DNA of 64,000 nt from Datisca glomerata. Lineage: Eukaryota; Streptophyta; Magnoliopsida; Cucurbitales; Datiscaceae. The position numbers and the translations under genes are program-made. The stretch lies in assembly GCA_003255025.1 (NCBI GenBank), contig QANY01004819.1, positions 1,577,336-1,641,335 of the forward strand, read 5' to 3'. Under the pieces are notes generated by a model that was not told the origin of the DNA, searched no databases, and worked only from the letters and a program-made list of their open reading frames with translations. Position 1 is the first letter of the stretch. Each line of letters starts with the position of its first letter. Positions 23,598-35,094 of the stretch are shown here, piece after piece.

Positions 23598-24593
23598 AAT
23601 TTTTTCTTCACACTCAAAGAAGAGAGAGAGAATACTCAAAGAAGAATGTATCTTTCGTGATTAGTATTGCCTACTTGAACTTACAATTAGTCTTTATATG
23701 TAGGTTGGTCATGAGATCTTGTTACATAGGGGTGTACAAGGGACAGATTTTGGACCTTTTTATCTCATCCCGGTCGGGACGGAATAATTTTTTTTAGTCT
23801 CATCCCATCTCGTATAGAGAGGAAATCCTGAGAGGACGGGACGGGACGGGATGGGGATCGAGACGGGATGGGGGTCGAGACAGGACGGGACAGGTTTTTT
23901 CCCTTTTTTTACTATATTTTTTGGCTTTTTTACTATTTTGGGCTGAATTTGATTTTTTATTTTTGGATTTTGAGCTGTTTTAGGCCTTTTTAGAGATTTA
24001 GACTATGTAATAATGATTATAAATCAATTACAGGTTAAACATCAAAAGAATTAAGTCTAAAATTTTAAAAAAAATACAATGTGTGTTGTGTATATATATA
24101 TATATATTGGGAGGAGACGGAACAAAGTCGGGACAAGGACTCTTGTCGCGTGTCCCGTCCCGTCCCGCACGAGACAAAAATTTTGTGTCTCCCATCCCGT
24201 TTAAAACAAAAAAAATCAGTCTCGTCCCGCTCAGTTCGGGATGGTTTTTCAGGACAGGACGGTTTTTTCGGGACACTTGCACACCCCTATTGTTACATCT
24301 CTTAAAACGGGAAATATTCTGCTAAGAATTGAATATTTACTGTATTTTAGGGAGATGTAATCATAATTAATATATTACAATAAGGTTTTGGGGCAATCAC
24401 AAGCATAATTAATAAATTGTCAGAAGATTTCCTCATATTTGGGGAATTCAACTATAATTGTTAGGTTGATCATTGATTAAATCTTCTATCTTTCCACTCA
24501 TCCTTTCCCGTTCAGCCATGTCGATGGCTTTCGCGGCTTCCTCTGGTTGGTTCCTTTTTATACACGTGTCTCTAGCGGTTTTACTCCTGTTCA
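23598..24593 (-). repeat. 3' LTR of the Tat-like element, with a hAT insertion
   Basis: It aligns with 33310-33746 from TTCACACTCAAAGAAGAGAG to TTTTACTCCTGTTCA, except that 571 bp (the hAT element plus one duplication copy) are added after CATGAGATCTTGTTACA. TTTTCCCCCC just outside the right end is the purine tract on the minus strand (24594-24603). Confidence 0.88.
23727..24289. mobile_element. Nonautonomous hAT element (GGGAC-rich), perfect 8-bp duplication
   Basis: The terminal inverted repeats are TAGGGGTGTACAAG and CTTGCACACCCCTA, flanked by TTGTTACA on both sides (23719-23726 and 24290-24297). The partner LTR at 33434-33464 has the uninterrupted sequence GAGATCTTGTTACATCTC, so the empty site is visible in the same window. 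The interior is rich in GGGAC and CGGGA words, especially near both ends, with an AT-rich centre. It has no transposase. A relative lies at 55918-56312. Confidence 0.93.
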
Positions 24594-25070
24594 TTTTCCC
24601 CCCAATACACTCAATAAAATTTTATTTAGTGATGTGTGTTTTCGGGTGCTTTGATGAGAGATTTGATCAAGTTCTTCTTATTTCCGTGTTGTTCACTAGG
24701 AACATGCAAACATTAGAAAAAATAAAAGATAATAATAAATAAGTAAAAAGATACGCGTGTATTACATAAGTTGTCTCTTCGTCTCCCATTCTAACTTACG
24801 TCCCTTTCGTAAAACGGCTTTTCATCGTTTCTCCATGTCTTTTCACCTTCCCGCTCTCAACAATTTCATGTAGAGTACGCCTAATCCCTTTTCCTTTTCT
24901 AGCTGTCACTCTATTATTTGTTAGTACACACTTCCCTACAAAACTTCATTTCCAAATCCCATTTTCAAAAAAATATATAAGGTGTGTTTCATTTTCCTTT
25001 CAAATCCATAGCATATTTAAGAACCTTTCTTACTTCGTTTCTCCCCTACCTCCATTTTTTTCCGTAAGTT

Positions 25071-25105
25071 CTTCTTCTTCTTCTTCTTCTTCTTCTTCTT
25101 CTTCT
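25071..25105 (+). repeat. (TTC)n microsatellite before the antisense ORF
   Basis: About eleven CTT/TTC units immediately before the ATG of the antisense ORF. A shorter CTTCTTCTTCTTCC tract holds the corresponding place at 62416-62429 in the second Tat-like family. Confidence 0.9.
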
Positions 25106-25107
25106 CT

Positions 25108-27342
25108 ATGAAACTTTTTTGTGTATTCTTTCCTTTAAGTCCTTTAACATTGACGAACAGTAATAGGTTCAAATCTTCTGTTCCCTTAGTTAGGACTCAA
25201 GCCGAGCTTGATCATTTCATTGCTTCCCACAGAGATGCCTTCCCTTCTGATGTCGTTTATGGTTTAGGAGAGAGTGGTCATCCTGGCCTAGAGTGTAGAC
25301 CCCCATTCAAAATTATCCTTAGTCCAATGTATATAGCTTTAGGACTTAAGCTTCCTTTTTCTCCTTTTTTGCAAGAGTTTTCTATACCTTTGGCCTGGCT
25401 CCTTCTCAAATCACTCCCAGCTCCTATAGGATTCTATTAGGTTTTGAGGCATTAAATAGAAGATATGGCTTAGATTTAGGCATTGACGAGCTTCATGCCT
25501 GCTACATCATTAAGTATCGCATTGAGACCTATTACCTACCCCCCCCCCCCCNCCCCCCCCCCCCCCGATCGCGGACCTGGAAAGAGGAAAATTATAAGCG
25601 GAATTCCAAAATGGGACAAAATCTGGGAAAATGACATCATTCAAATTAGAGGAACTGGGGCGGTGATGGCCGTTGGACAATCCCCCAGAAATTGGGAGTT
25701 TTCAGTAAGTCATCGGAGCTTCGGTTACCCATGCTTGATTCTTTATCCTTGCTTTCCTTTTGTTTCTTTTTTCTTCATCTAATTCGAACCCCATTTTGTA
25801 GATAATAAAAAGAAGAACAAGTCGTATCTTTCCAGGGAGTCCCAAGAGAAGATAATTGTCACTTTCAACATCCGAGGACAGGACTGTGATGATCTTCTTG
25901 ATCTGCGGTGGGAGATTAATGTAACTTTCATCCCTGACGTGGCTCAAGTCATCTCTTCTTCTACTCAATCGTATTCTCCTGAGATTCCAAAAGGTATTCC
26001 CATCCTCAAATCTCATTCTGTTCCAGCAGTTTTCATTTCCAATACTTCTATTTCTTTTAGGTCTGAATGTGAAGACGCGGAACGGGAATGACTTCTTCAG
26101 AATTTTTTTGTGAGCATAATTATGTCGAGGTGCCTGTGCAGCACTATTGTTGGGGACGTCGAAGAGGAGAGGGACGTCGAAGAGGAGAGGAACGTCTACC
26201 CAAGGCACGAAGCTCCAAGTTCTTCCCGAGCAGCTCCTAGTCATCCACCCGCTTCTAATGAAAGTCTCGCTGCCCCAACAGACTCTTATCCAGTCATTTC
26301 TTCTGCTCCTGCAGCTCTCAGAGAGGGTTCTCAGCTTTCAGTTTCTCCACCTCCTCCTCTACAGTCAAAGCAGAGGAAGTCTATTCCCGTTCACTCCTCT
26401 GGATCCTAAGGGGAAGGTGAAGATCCTTCTTTGTGGAGATGGATATGCTTCCATGTAATTCCTTTGATCCCTTCTTCTGTGAACTTCCTCAACGACCCCT
26501 ATTCAGCACACATCGGGCTTCGTGGGGTCCAATCTGAAATGGACATGACAACTGCCCGTAATATGTCTATTGGGAGCCAACTTTGTTCCATGAGTCATGG
26601 TATAATGAAGGTATTTCTTTTATTCTTTTCTTTTCCTTCTTTATTTGTTTAACTTCTACATTTTCTAATGTTTGGTTTTTCTCCCTTTGTATATCTTGCA
26701 GGCCATTATTTTTCACAACACTCTCTAGGAACATTTCCTAGCAAATGGGCATACTACGGCTCAGTGGAAGAAGGAGGTCGAAGGATGCCACACAGTCTTT
26801 GGTCGTCACCACGCTGAGATTGAACGGCTGAAGAAGAGAGACGGTAACCTCCAGAGGATAGTGGAGGAGTTTACCCAGGGTGTGACGCCAGCTGCGGCAG
26901 AGCTTGCTAAGCTAGATAAATCGTTGAAGGCCACAAAGAAAGCTTTGGAGGAGTCTGAGAGGTGCTTGGCCATTTCTGGGGAGAATTTGAAGATCACTGA
27001 GGAGAAGTTGGCTGCCGCAAAGTTAGCCTGGGAGGAGGTCTAGTTGAGAGAGATAGAGAGATGGAAGACGTCTTCCAAGGCCTTTTTGACAAGGCTGAGA
27101 AGAAAGTCTATCGTGTGAGATACAAGGATGGGAAGGAGAAAAATCCTCCTAAAGTCCCTCTTGAAGATGTTTCAGAATCCCAAGCGGAAGTGGATGCTTC
27201 TACTGAGGATGTTCCTGCTGTGAGAATGTCGATGTTGACTCTACTGTTCTCATCAATGAAGTCATCCCCGTTGAGGAATCTTAAATTTCTCTACGATTTT
27301 TATTTTATGTATTTATACTTATATTTTTTTAAGATCATTTTG
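25108..27342 (+). pseudogene. Antisense ORF of the Tat-like element (putative gypsy-type transposon ORF), spliced structure
   Basis: It lies on the strand opposite to pol, between pol and the 3' LTR. The start (MKLFCVFF) leads to a conserved-looking N-terminal region: VPLVRTQAELDHFIASH, DAFPSDVVYGL, SPMYIALGLKLPFSPFLQEF, then after a frameshift near 25380 LAPSQITPSSYRILLGF. This resembles the plant family called putative gypsy type transposon (Transposase_28, PF04195), which is not a known transposase. Splice-like introns are 25705-25801, 25993-26060 and 26611-26701. The last part (26820-27045) is a coiled coil (ELAKLDKSLKATKKALEESE). A C-run at 25539-25566 with an unresolved base upsets the frame. 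Exon frames are not fully continuous, so it is probably inactive. Function unknown; homologous start at 63553-63852. Confidence 0.7.
25539..25566. repeat. Poly(C) run with an unresolved base
   Basis: About 27 C with an N at 25552, inside the first exon of the antisense ORF. Its true length is uncertain, so the frame across it is also uncertain. Confidence 0.9.
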
Positions 27343-27764
27343 TAATTTTCTCCTCTATCAATGAAATGATCTCTTCTTTTAACAATTTCTATCATTTCTT
27401 TTGTTATTTGTCCTAACACTTAGTAAAAATTTAAAAAGTAGTTTAACACTTAGAATATTTTCCTTCATCAACTTCCATTGTTAACCTTCCAAATTAAGCA
27501 AAAACTTAGTAAATGGTTTAACACTTAAGAGTAGTAGCAAATTTAAAAGGTTTTCCGTTTATAGTGCTTTTGTTTGTCCACTTTTCTTTTTATCCATTTT
27601 CAAAGATTTTGACTTTTGGTTTCTTCTTTGGAATGGATATGATTTCTTGCTTTACTTATGTTTCCTTTGAGCTTGCTTATTTTGTCATCTTTAACTGTTG
27701 GCTTTGTTTTCTCGTACATTTTGTTTCCTTCATTGTTTACTTTCTCGTACTCATTTATTTCTTT

Positions 27765-28085
27765 TTCACATTTTAGAGAGAGAGTTTTTCCCGCTCTCAA
27801 TGGCTTTGGCTTCTGGGTCGTCGACCTTTTGATTTCTTTCTTTTTAGAGATAAGGCGCCCATACTCTCAAAGCTTTAGGTGTTAAGTTCGTCAACCTTAA
27901 ATTTTCACATTTTAGAGAGAGAGGTTTTCAGCTCTCTAGGACTTAGGCTGTTAGGCCATTGTCATTTTCTCCTACTCCCTTTTCCACATGTTAGAGAAAA
28001 AATTTTCCCGCTCTCAAGGGTTTGGTTACTAGGCCACCAACCTTTTAGTTTCCATATTAAATTTCAAAAGATAAGAGAGACAGTT
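27765..28085. repeat. Degenerate 75-80 bp tandem repeat downstream of pol
   Basis: Four to five units, each with a core like TTTTAGAGAGAGAG...CCCGCTCTCAA followed by GGCTT and ACCTTTT. Variable tandem repeats between pol and the 3' LTR are known from Ogre/Tat elements. The rest of 27343-28187 shows only AT-rich DNA with AACACTTAG words. Confidence 0.65.
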
Positions 28086-28187
28086 TACACAAGTTTCTTA
28101 TGTGAAAAACCCTTGCGGAAAAAAATCTTAGGAAAGTTATTCACTATAAAACAATTTAATAAGTTAAATGAAGTACTTTTTCAAATA

Positions 28188-29110
28188 GATGACGTTCCAT
28201 GGTTTCATCAGTTCTGCTCCATCTTCAGCTGTTAGTTGATAGTATCCGATGTCACCTAATTTTTTAACAATGTACGGGCATACCTAGGATGGACCGAACT
28301 TTCCTTCCGTTTGAAAGATCTTCTTCAAGATTAGATCTCCCTTCTAAAACTCCCACTTTCTAATTTTTTTTCAGAAGTATGCTTTTATTTTGTGGTTATA
28401 ATTAACCATCTGTACGAGCGTTCCTTCTCTCCTTTCTTCTGATAAGTCGAGATTATCTTTCATGACTTCTTCGTTTTGCTGCTCAGTTAGTTCTGATCTC
28501 ATAATGGGGTTTCCAAATCCCACAGGTATTACCACTTTCATTCCATAGACTAGAATGAATGGTGTCTCTTGTTCAGTATACTCACAGTACTGTTGGTAGT
28601 TTTTCAACCCATTTTTCCTTGGTCGATTTCAGGAAATTTTCATATTATCAAGTATAATTCAGTTTGACCTCTCAGCTTGTCCGTTTCTTTGTGGATAGTA
28701 GGGTGTGAAGAACCGATTTATAATTTGTATCTCTTCACAGAAGGACTTCACCATTCTCCCAGTAAACTAAAGTCCGTTGTCAGAAACTACAACTCAGGGG
28801 ATTCTATACCGGCACACTATGTTTTTCCAAAGGAAACCCCTTACTTCTTCCTCGTGAATCCTGGAAAAAGCCTCAGCCTCTATCCATTTAGTGAAGTAGT
28901 CTATTACAACCAACAGGAAGCGTTTCTGAGCAAGTGCAGCAGGAAGTGGCCTGATGATGTCCAGAGCCCACTGCATGAAGCCCAAGGACTCGCCACAATA
29001 TTGAGTTCCCCATGGGCCATTTTGACTACAGGTGTAAATCGTTGACACTTGTCATATTCTTGCATATTGTTTGGCATCTTGATGCATTTTTTGCTAGTAG
29101 CATCTTTCAT
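28188..29110 (-). pseudogene. gypsy integrase remnant
   Basis: On the minus strand the domain opens with the zinc-binding end CDKCQRFTP-like, then the core: SPWPFMQWALDIIRPLP-like with the first Asp, FLLVVIDYFTKWIEAEAF, IVCRYRIP. VVVSDNGLQF-like and NGQAERSN follow in broken frames near 28790-28660. The C-terminal region ETPFILVYGMKVVIPV (28607-28371) and a final KFGPSWVCPY...MKPWNVI-like piece end near 28188. At least three frame changes are needed to read it. The acid triad is still recognisable, unlike in the copia element at 2390-7326. Confidence 0.8.
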
Positions 29111-29559
29111 TTTGCACTTTGTGAGCTAAAACTCTGCCACCGGTATGGTTTTGGCACGCTCCTTCATGAATCTCTACTAACATGTACTAGGCTTCCTTTT
29201 CCCTTAGGCACTTCAAATATAGACGTGAAGAAGTACAGGCGGCTTGCTGCTGGACTTTCTTTGCGTAAAGTTTGTCGTGTGGCAAGATTCATTCCTTCAG
29301 GTAACGGGTTACAACATCGTGCCAGCTAGGCTCTTTCTCAATTTCCATATCCGCTACCTATTTTTCTAAGCTACCTAGTTTTTCTAGAAATTTGATTGGA
29401 ACATTCCGCTTACGTGAGAATTGTAGCAAAGATCCCAGATTTTCCAGCGCATCCACATGTCAGTTTTCTGCTTTCGAGACCTGATGGATTCGTAACTCTT
29501 CAGTTGATTCACTCATTCTTTTGCCAGTAGTAAATAATATATCATCCTTTCATCATTTG

Positions 29560-30120
29560 TCATGAATTCTCATGTGACCTATTTCACAACTAGCATTGAA
29601 TCAATTTTTACTATAGTTACCTCAAGTTCCTATAGTAAGGAGTTTCCCGCTATCAAAGCTTCATATTCTACCTCGTTATTTGAGGCATTGAATCCAAATG
29701 AAATAGAGTGCTCCAGTGTTTCGCCAAACGGGGTCCGTAGCACAACTCCCGCTCTAACTCTTTGTTATTTAAGGCTCCATCTACGGACAGTTCTCATATT
29801 CCACTTTTAACGGCTTGTGATCCACTATCAGTTTTTTCCCTGTTGTCAACAATGAAATCCACGACGAAGCCAGCTAAGATTTGCCCTTTAATCGATGTTC
29901 TCGGCTCCTAATGGTTTCGCATTGGTCTAGCTCTATTTCCCACTTCGTCATTCTTCCACTGACCTCGGGTAAATGCCAGAGGCTTCTAATTGGTGAATTT
30001 GTCAGCACATTTATGCTGCGTGCTTGAAAATAGGGCCTTATTTTCATTGTTGCCACCATAATGGCCAGTATTAACTTCTCCATTCTTTTGTAACGGGTTT
30101 CAGCTGCAAACAAAATTTTG
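29560..30120 (-). pseudogene. gypsy RNase H remnants
   Basis: The segment at 30113-29874 gives FAAETRYKRMEKLILAIMVA and RMTKWEIELDQ, the C-terminal part of the RT-linked RNase H (TRYxxxEK, WxxEL). Below it a second, archaeal-type RNase H with ELSVDGALN-like and CYGPRLAKH-like pieces fits the double RNase H arrangement known in Tat/Ogre elements. Heavily mutated. Confidence 0.6.
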
Positions 30121-30218
30121 CTTACAAAATATACAGGCTTTTATTTTCTTTCCTCTTCTTTGATCAAAACAGTGCTGACAGTGATTTGTAATAAAGTCAC
30201 GTACAAAAACAACAGCTC

Positions 30219-30935
30219 TCAAAGTTTTGGTTTTGACAACAGTGGCATAGTTGTCAAATATTCCTTGATCTTATTAAAAGCTTCTTCACATTTTTCATCC
30301 CATCCGTCTATGGAGATCTTCCTTAGTTTTACAAAGAACGGCTTGCACTTGTATGTTGATCTTGAAATGAATATGTTTAGTGTTGTTAATCTTCCTATTA
30401 GACCTTGTATTTCTTTATAGTTTTGGTGGAATCTCATTTCCATTATGGCTTTCACCTGGTCTGGGTTGACTTCAATTCCCAATTATGTGACCAAGTGACC
30501 TAAGATTGAGAAAGTCTCATCGAGGTCTTTGATATGATCTTCCAGTTTACAGCTCTTTACTAGCATATCATTCACATAGACCTCCATGGTTTTCTCGATC
30601 TGTTCTTGGAAGATTTTATTCACCAACCTCTGGTAGTAGCACCTGGTTATATCCTGAGAAGGCATCCATGAAGCTTAGGAGCTCGTGTCTCCAGGTGGCA
30701 TCCACCATCTGGTCTATTCATAGAGGCATATATTTATCTTTGGGGTAAGCTTTATTTAAATCTGTGAATTCTACACAGATTCTCCATTTCCAATTCTTTT
30801 TTTACCATGACAATGTTTGCAAGCCACTCTAGGTAATCTACCTCCCTGATGAAGTCCGCTTTCAATAACTTGTCCACTTCTTCTTTAATGACCATATTCT
30901 GTTCTAGTGTGAAACTCATTTTTCGTTACTTTACT
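30219..30935 (-). pseudogene. gypsy reverse transcriptase, active site YVND
   Basis: The start near 30930 reads MSFTLEQNMVIKEEVDKLL-like and WLANIVMVKK-like. Then comes TRCYYQRLVNKIFQEQIEKTMEVYVNDMLVKS (30665-30483) and GIEVNPDQVKAIMEM, GLIGRLTTLNIFISR (30482-30219). The catalytic YVDD is YVND (30578-30567). Stops interrupt the fingers and palm. This is the third RT in the window with a changed second motif, but it comes from a different superfamily than the two copia elements. Confidence 0.82.
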
Positions 30936-31507
30936 AGCCTGACAGTAAGATCAGTATTCATCTTATGAGATATTATTATTCAGGTGTACCTGGCATTTCC
31001 TGGGCTGTTGTTGCAAAGATGTCTTTGTTTCCCTATAGAAATTTTGCCAGCCGCTCTTTTTCTGCTAGCTCAAGGTGGGCTCCAATGTCGGTTATCTTTT
31101 GTATCTCTTCATCTATGTAGATGGGTTCAGCTTCTTCCCCCGCTTCATATCTCAGACATACCTTCACGTCCTCCTATGATTGCTATTGTTTATTAGCATC
31201 TGTCAACTCCTCCACCTTCTTTCCCTTTGTCTGCTTTCTTGCTAACTCTAGTGTGGTTATATCATAGATTCGAGCAGCATCTAGTTCTCCTCTTATGGTC
31301 TTGATCCGTCAGGGAACATGTACTTCAACACTTGATAATAGGTTGACGGTATGGCTTTCATGTTGTGCAACCAGGTTCTCCCTAGGATGGCATTAAAGGG
31401 AGATGATGTGTCTAACACCACAAACTATGTGAGGTGGTTGAACGGATCCGTACTAACTGAGAGAGTAATTATCCCTTTTGAGTAGCTCACGATTTCGTTG
31501 AAGCCTA

Positions 31508-31759
31508 TCAGTGGTTGTGATGGCCCTTGCAGCCGTCATTCCCCCATAGAAATTTTCTCGAGTGTTGACCAATGAGAATACTGACGGCACTCCCTTCGTC
31601 AATCAATACCCTTATTAGCAAATAGTTTCCAACTTGTATTGAGATGACTAGGGCATCATTATGGCATCTGTCATGCTCCAAATCCAAGTCTTCAAATATG
31701 AGTGGGAGGTTACCATCGTCGTTCAAGGAAGTTCCCTGTTCCCAGTTCTCTTCCAGCAA
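31508..31759 (-). pseudogene. gypsy aspartic protease remnant
   Basis: HNDALVISIQVGNYLLIRVLIDEGSAVSIL contains the protease active site as Asp-Glu-Gly-Ser; Tat-type relatives usually have Asp-Asn/Thr-Gly-Ser. It is preceded by an acidic LPLIFEDLDLEHDR stretch typical of the gag-protease boundary. Between this and RT (30936-31507) I see only mutated polyprotein without clear motifs. Confidence 0.7.
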
Positions 31760-31920
31760 TGGTTTCTTACAATATACTTTCCTTTCTTTTCTTGTAGTTA
31801 CCTCATGTTAAATCAACGCGATGATGGTGTCAACTATCCGGAGTGGTTGTTTCCCATTATCTCGTTTTTCATTTTCTCATTTCGGCTCCTCTTTCTTCAT
31901 AAACTGATTGAGGTAGTCCT

Positions 31921-33090
31921 TCAGTTGACGTAGTCCTTCAGTTGATAACAATCCTTTGTATAATACATGTTGCTCTTGTGGTACGAGCAGTACTTATCCT
32001 TATTCTTGTAGTACGGTTCCTTCATGAGCGGGGCCAGCCTCTTCAACCAAGGCTTGTCCTTTATCGTGTCTAGAATTTGGTTCATTAATATTATCAACGG
32101 TGTGTAGACTTTAGCTCTAGGATGGATGTCGTCAATGTATCTCCACTGACTACTAGTGTTGTACCGCTTATTATCTCCCCGTTCACTGTCCTTTTTCACT
32201 CTCTGATTCCGTTTTCTGTAAGTTCTGGAATCCCGTTCTTCTTTTTTGACTCATTGTCCTGTCGTTCCGTCAGCTTTAATAGACTCTTTTTTCTTCTTCC
32301 AACGTGATGTAAATTTACGCCCGTTGAATGGTTTCCAACATGGTCAAAGGTCTGATCTTTGACAAATCCTCAAAGATGGGGGATTCTGAGTCCAACCCCC
32401 GTCTAAAAGCTAGCCTAGCAACTCTGCTGTGACAATTCTCCACGTTGGTCATGTCCTCTTTGAACTTGTGGGTGTACTCACATAGAGTTTCTCCTTTTTT
32501 GGTAGAGATTGTAAGGAGATACTATGAATCTTCTATCACCGCTCGATATGTAGAATATTGTTCCAAAAAGAGAATAGACATGACAGCAAGGTTTGTAATC
32601 GAATGAGCGGGAAGGGAATGATACCATTTCAGTGCAATTCTGTCCAGGCTCGTAGGAAATATTCGACACATCAATGCATCCTCATGTTGGTACAATGTCA
32701 TAACTTGCTTAAATTGTCTGAGATGGTCCACTAGGTCAGACTTCCCTTCATAGAACTTAAGTAACTCAAGGTTTACTTTTCCCGTATTCCCCAAATTCCC
32801 CAGCTCCATTATCTTTCTTTCCAACATCTCTTCCATTGCCGCTTCTGTTACAACTTTTGGTGGACAGATTTCTCCCACTACCTCATTTTAATGGATTTAG
32901 GGTTGAACCTCCACATCTTCATTTTGCATAATCCTACTATTTTCATTGTCCTCACGTCTAGTTTCATGCCCACCTCCTTCTGGATGATTTTCCTGTTCCT
33001 CTCGGTTGGTATGTTGACTGGCTTCTGCACGTGTTTGTGCGAGGTCTCGTTGCAGCGCGATGATTTGTTCTTGTATTGTTTACCACGCAT
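31921..33090 (-). pseudogene. gypsy gag (Tat-type) remnants
   Basis: 32878-32522 carries the retrotransposon gag core: LLKFYEGKSDLVDHLRQF, YQHEDALMCRIFPTSL, IALKWYHSLPAHSI. 32199-31921 gives KYCSYHKSNMYYTKDCYQLKDY, a Cys/His stretch like the CxxHxxxxHxTxxC zinc-binding motif of Tat gag. The N-terminal part (33090-32878) is basic. Stops and frame changes separate these blocks. Confidence 0.8.
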
Positions 33091-33309
33091 TGTGTAGCAT
33101 TTTAGTGTTCCATTGCTCCATCTCTTGCATTTTGTTCAGGATAGCCTAAAACATCCTAGCTGGGGGAGCCGGTTGATTGGCATGATCATCCATGTTCCTG
33201 TTTCCTTCATTGAGGACAATGTTTGATCTAGTTTGAGGTATTGTTTGGTTTTCAGAGAGTTTTTTCTTTGAGGTTCTACTCACTCTCAATGAAAGTACCA
33301 AAATATAAA

Positions 33310-33746
33310 TGAGTTTTCCTCACACACTCAAAGAAGAGAGAGAGAGAGAGAGAGACAGTACACAAAGAAGACTGTATCTTTTGTGATTAGTATTGCCTTC
33401 TTGAACTTACAATTAGCCTTTATATATAGGTTGTCCATGAGATCTTGTTACATCTCTTAAAACGGAAAATTTCTCCTAAGAATGAAATATTCACTGTATT
33501 TCAGGGAGATTTAACCATAATTAAAATATTATAATCAGATTTTGAAGGATTCATAAGCATAATAATAAATTGTAAGAATATTCTCCCAGATTTGGGGAAT
33601 TCAGTTATAACTGTTAGGTTGATCCTTGATTAAATCTTCTGTCTTTCCGCTCATCCTTTCCCATTCTGCCATGTTGATGACCTTCGCGGCTTCATCTGCC
33701 TGGCTCCTTTTTATACACGTGCCTCTAGCAGTTTTACTCTTGTTCA
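33310..33746 (-). repeat. 5' LTR of the Tat-like element (empty hAT site)
   Basis: On the plus strand it runs from TGAGTTTTCCTCACAC to TTTTACTCTTGTTCA. It contains a (GA)n microsatellite (33333-33355) and the uninterrupted sequence around TTGTTACA. On the minus strand the next internal sequence is TTTTGGTACTTTCATTGAGAG, where the primer site should be; I cannot name the tRNA. Confidence 0.85.
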
Positions 33747-33989
33747 TATATATGTATGAGGCTAAGAGAGAATAAATTTTTTTAGACAAAATACATACTA
33801 CTTCATGGAATTTTTGAATCATCCTTCATAAATGTTAATATTAAATATAGGGATATTAAATTAAATTACTGAAAACCAATTCTATAAATTAAACTTAATT
33901 ACGATAACATGAATAAAATGAAAACAAGCGCATTAGAAAATATAAAAAATGAATTAAATGTAAATTTATTAGTTAAATCATACAATTTA

Positions 33990-35094
33990 AAAGAATAGAG
34001 ATTGATGCAACTATATATATTTAAAGCAAAATTTAATGTCTTTTTATGAATTTTATAATCAACAATGATCTATACTATTTATTTTTGCACATATATTTAG
34101 TACTTTTTCATCTAACATTAATAGAAGTTTTATTGTTAGTGTGCAATACACCTTGTAAGAATTATTATATTAAAAATTATTGTTTCATGTCATAATTTTA
34201 TTCATTCAAAAATTATTAAAACCGCGTGCATCTTACTTGCAAGTGAACTAGTATATTAAAAGGGACATAGGAGAAACTTTTTTGGACAATTATATCCAAA
34301 TATTTTTATGCTACTCTTAAAATGCCACCTAAAAGTAACATTTGTCGCTTCTTATTCATTTTAACTATTATTTTCTTTTAATTGTCACAAGCTATGACCA
34401 TTTGACCCACATGAATAGGTATAAATCTTATCAATATCATTTTTATTTGAAACAATATCATTTTTGTTTGAGACAATATCATTTTTTCAACTAAAATAAT
34501 ATAATTTTTTAAAACTAACCAATGTCACTTTTTAAAGTAAAGAAGTATTTATTATTATGGTGGACACAAACAACTCATGAATATAGTTATACAAATTTTA
34601 CATACAAAAAATAGATTTGCAATACAAATGAAAAAAGAAAAGTCAAAATTTAAAATACAACATGAAAAAAATAATTTAATTCTAATTACATCATCTTTTT
34701 CTTTTTCTTTTTGAAAGCACATTTCTTCTATACACCCTCATTTTTTTTTCTAGACACTTATATGACATACAACTTAGTTGAACAAAAATATAACATTGTA
34801 TTGATTTTAATCACATCAGTTGAAAATAAATAATATGAACAAAATCTAATATGTTTCTGTAAATTTTACTAACAACAATGCGCTATATAATTTCTTTGCA
34901 CATATATTTAGTACTTTTTCATCTTCTAAAATATTACTTTAATATAATTTTTATTATTTAGTTTATAGTGTGCAACATGCCTATTAAGAATTGTTACATT
35001 AAAAAATATTAATTCAACGAATACATCATGTTATTTTTAACAAATGCGTTACAAATTATTCAAAAAATGTGCATAACACGTGCAAGTGAACTAA
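33990..35094 (+). mobile_element. Two adjacent Helitron-like 3' ends
   Basis: Segments 33990-34251 and about 34835-35094 are homologous and both end in TTGCAAGTGAACTAG(T) or GTGCAAGTGAACTAA(T), compatible with the Helitron rule CTRR followed by T. The second copy seems to begin right after the first ends, with TATATTAAAAGGGACATAGG, like a Helitron 5' region but without the leading TC. No helicase gene. The hairpin before each end is weak, so the class is tentative. Confidence 0.45.

Larger units (their letters stand above)
23598..33746 (-). mobile_element. Tat/Ogre-like Ty3/gypsy retrotransposon with antisense ORF, dead
   Basis: LTRs of about 430 bp (33310-33746 is the 5' copy, 23598-24593 the 3' copy carrying a hAT insertion) flank minus-strand gag, protease, RT, RNase H and integrase in gypsy order. 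Flanking pentamers TAAAT (23593-23597) and TATAT (33747-33751) are a 4/5 match and probably the mutated target duplication. The gag motif DALMCRIFP, the RT motif TMEVYVNDMLVKS, the IVASPW...DYFTKWIEAEAF integrase and an extra plus-strand ORF between pol and 3' LTR all point to the Tat branch. All domains have stops and frameshifts. Confidence 0.87.

Noticed and set aside
23302..23599. Small gene before the Tat-like element
   Set aside because: The frames run into a (TA)n microsatellite with an unresolved base and have no motif.
24028..24325. Three overlapping frames inside the hAT element
   Set aside because: They are made of translated GGGAC-rich terminal repeats and contain no transposase motif.
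25702..26244. 180-codon minus-strand frame within the Tat-like element
   Set aside because: It lies antisense to the exons of the plus-strand ORF and runs through two of its introns; no gag or pol motif is present.
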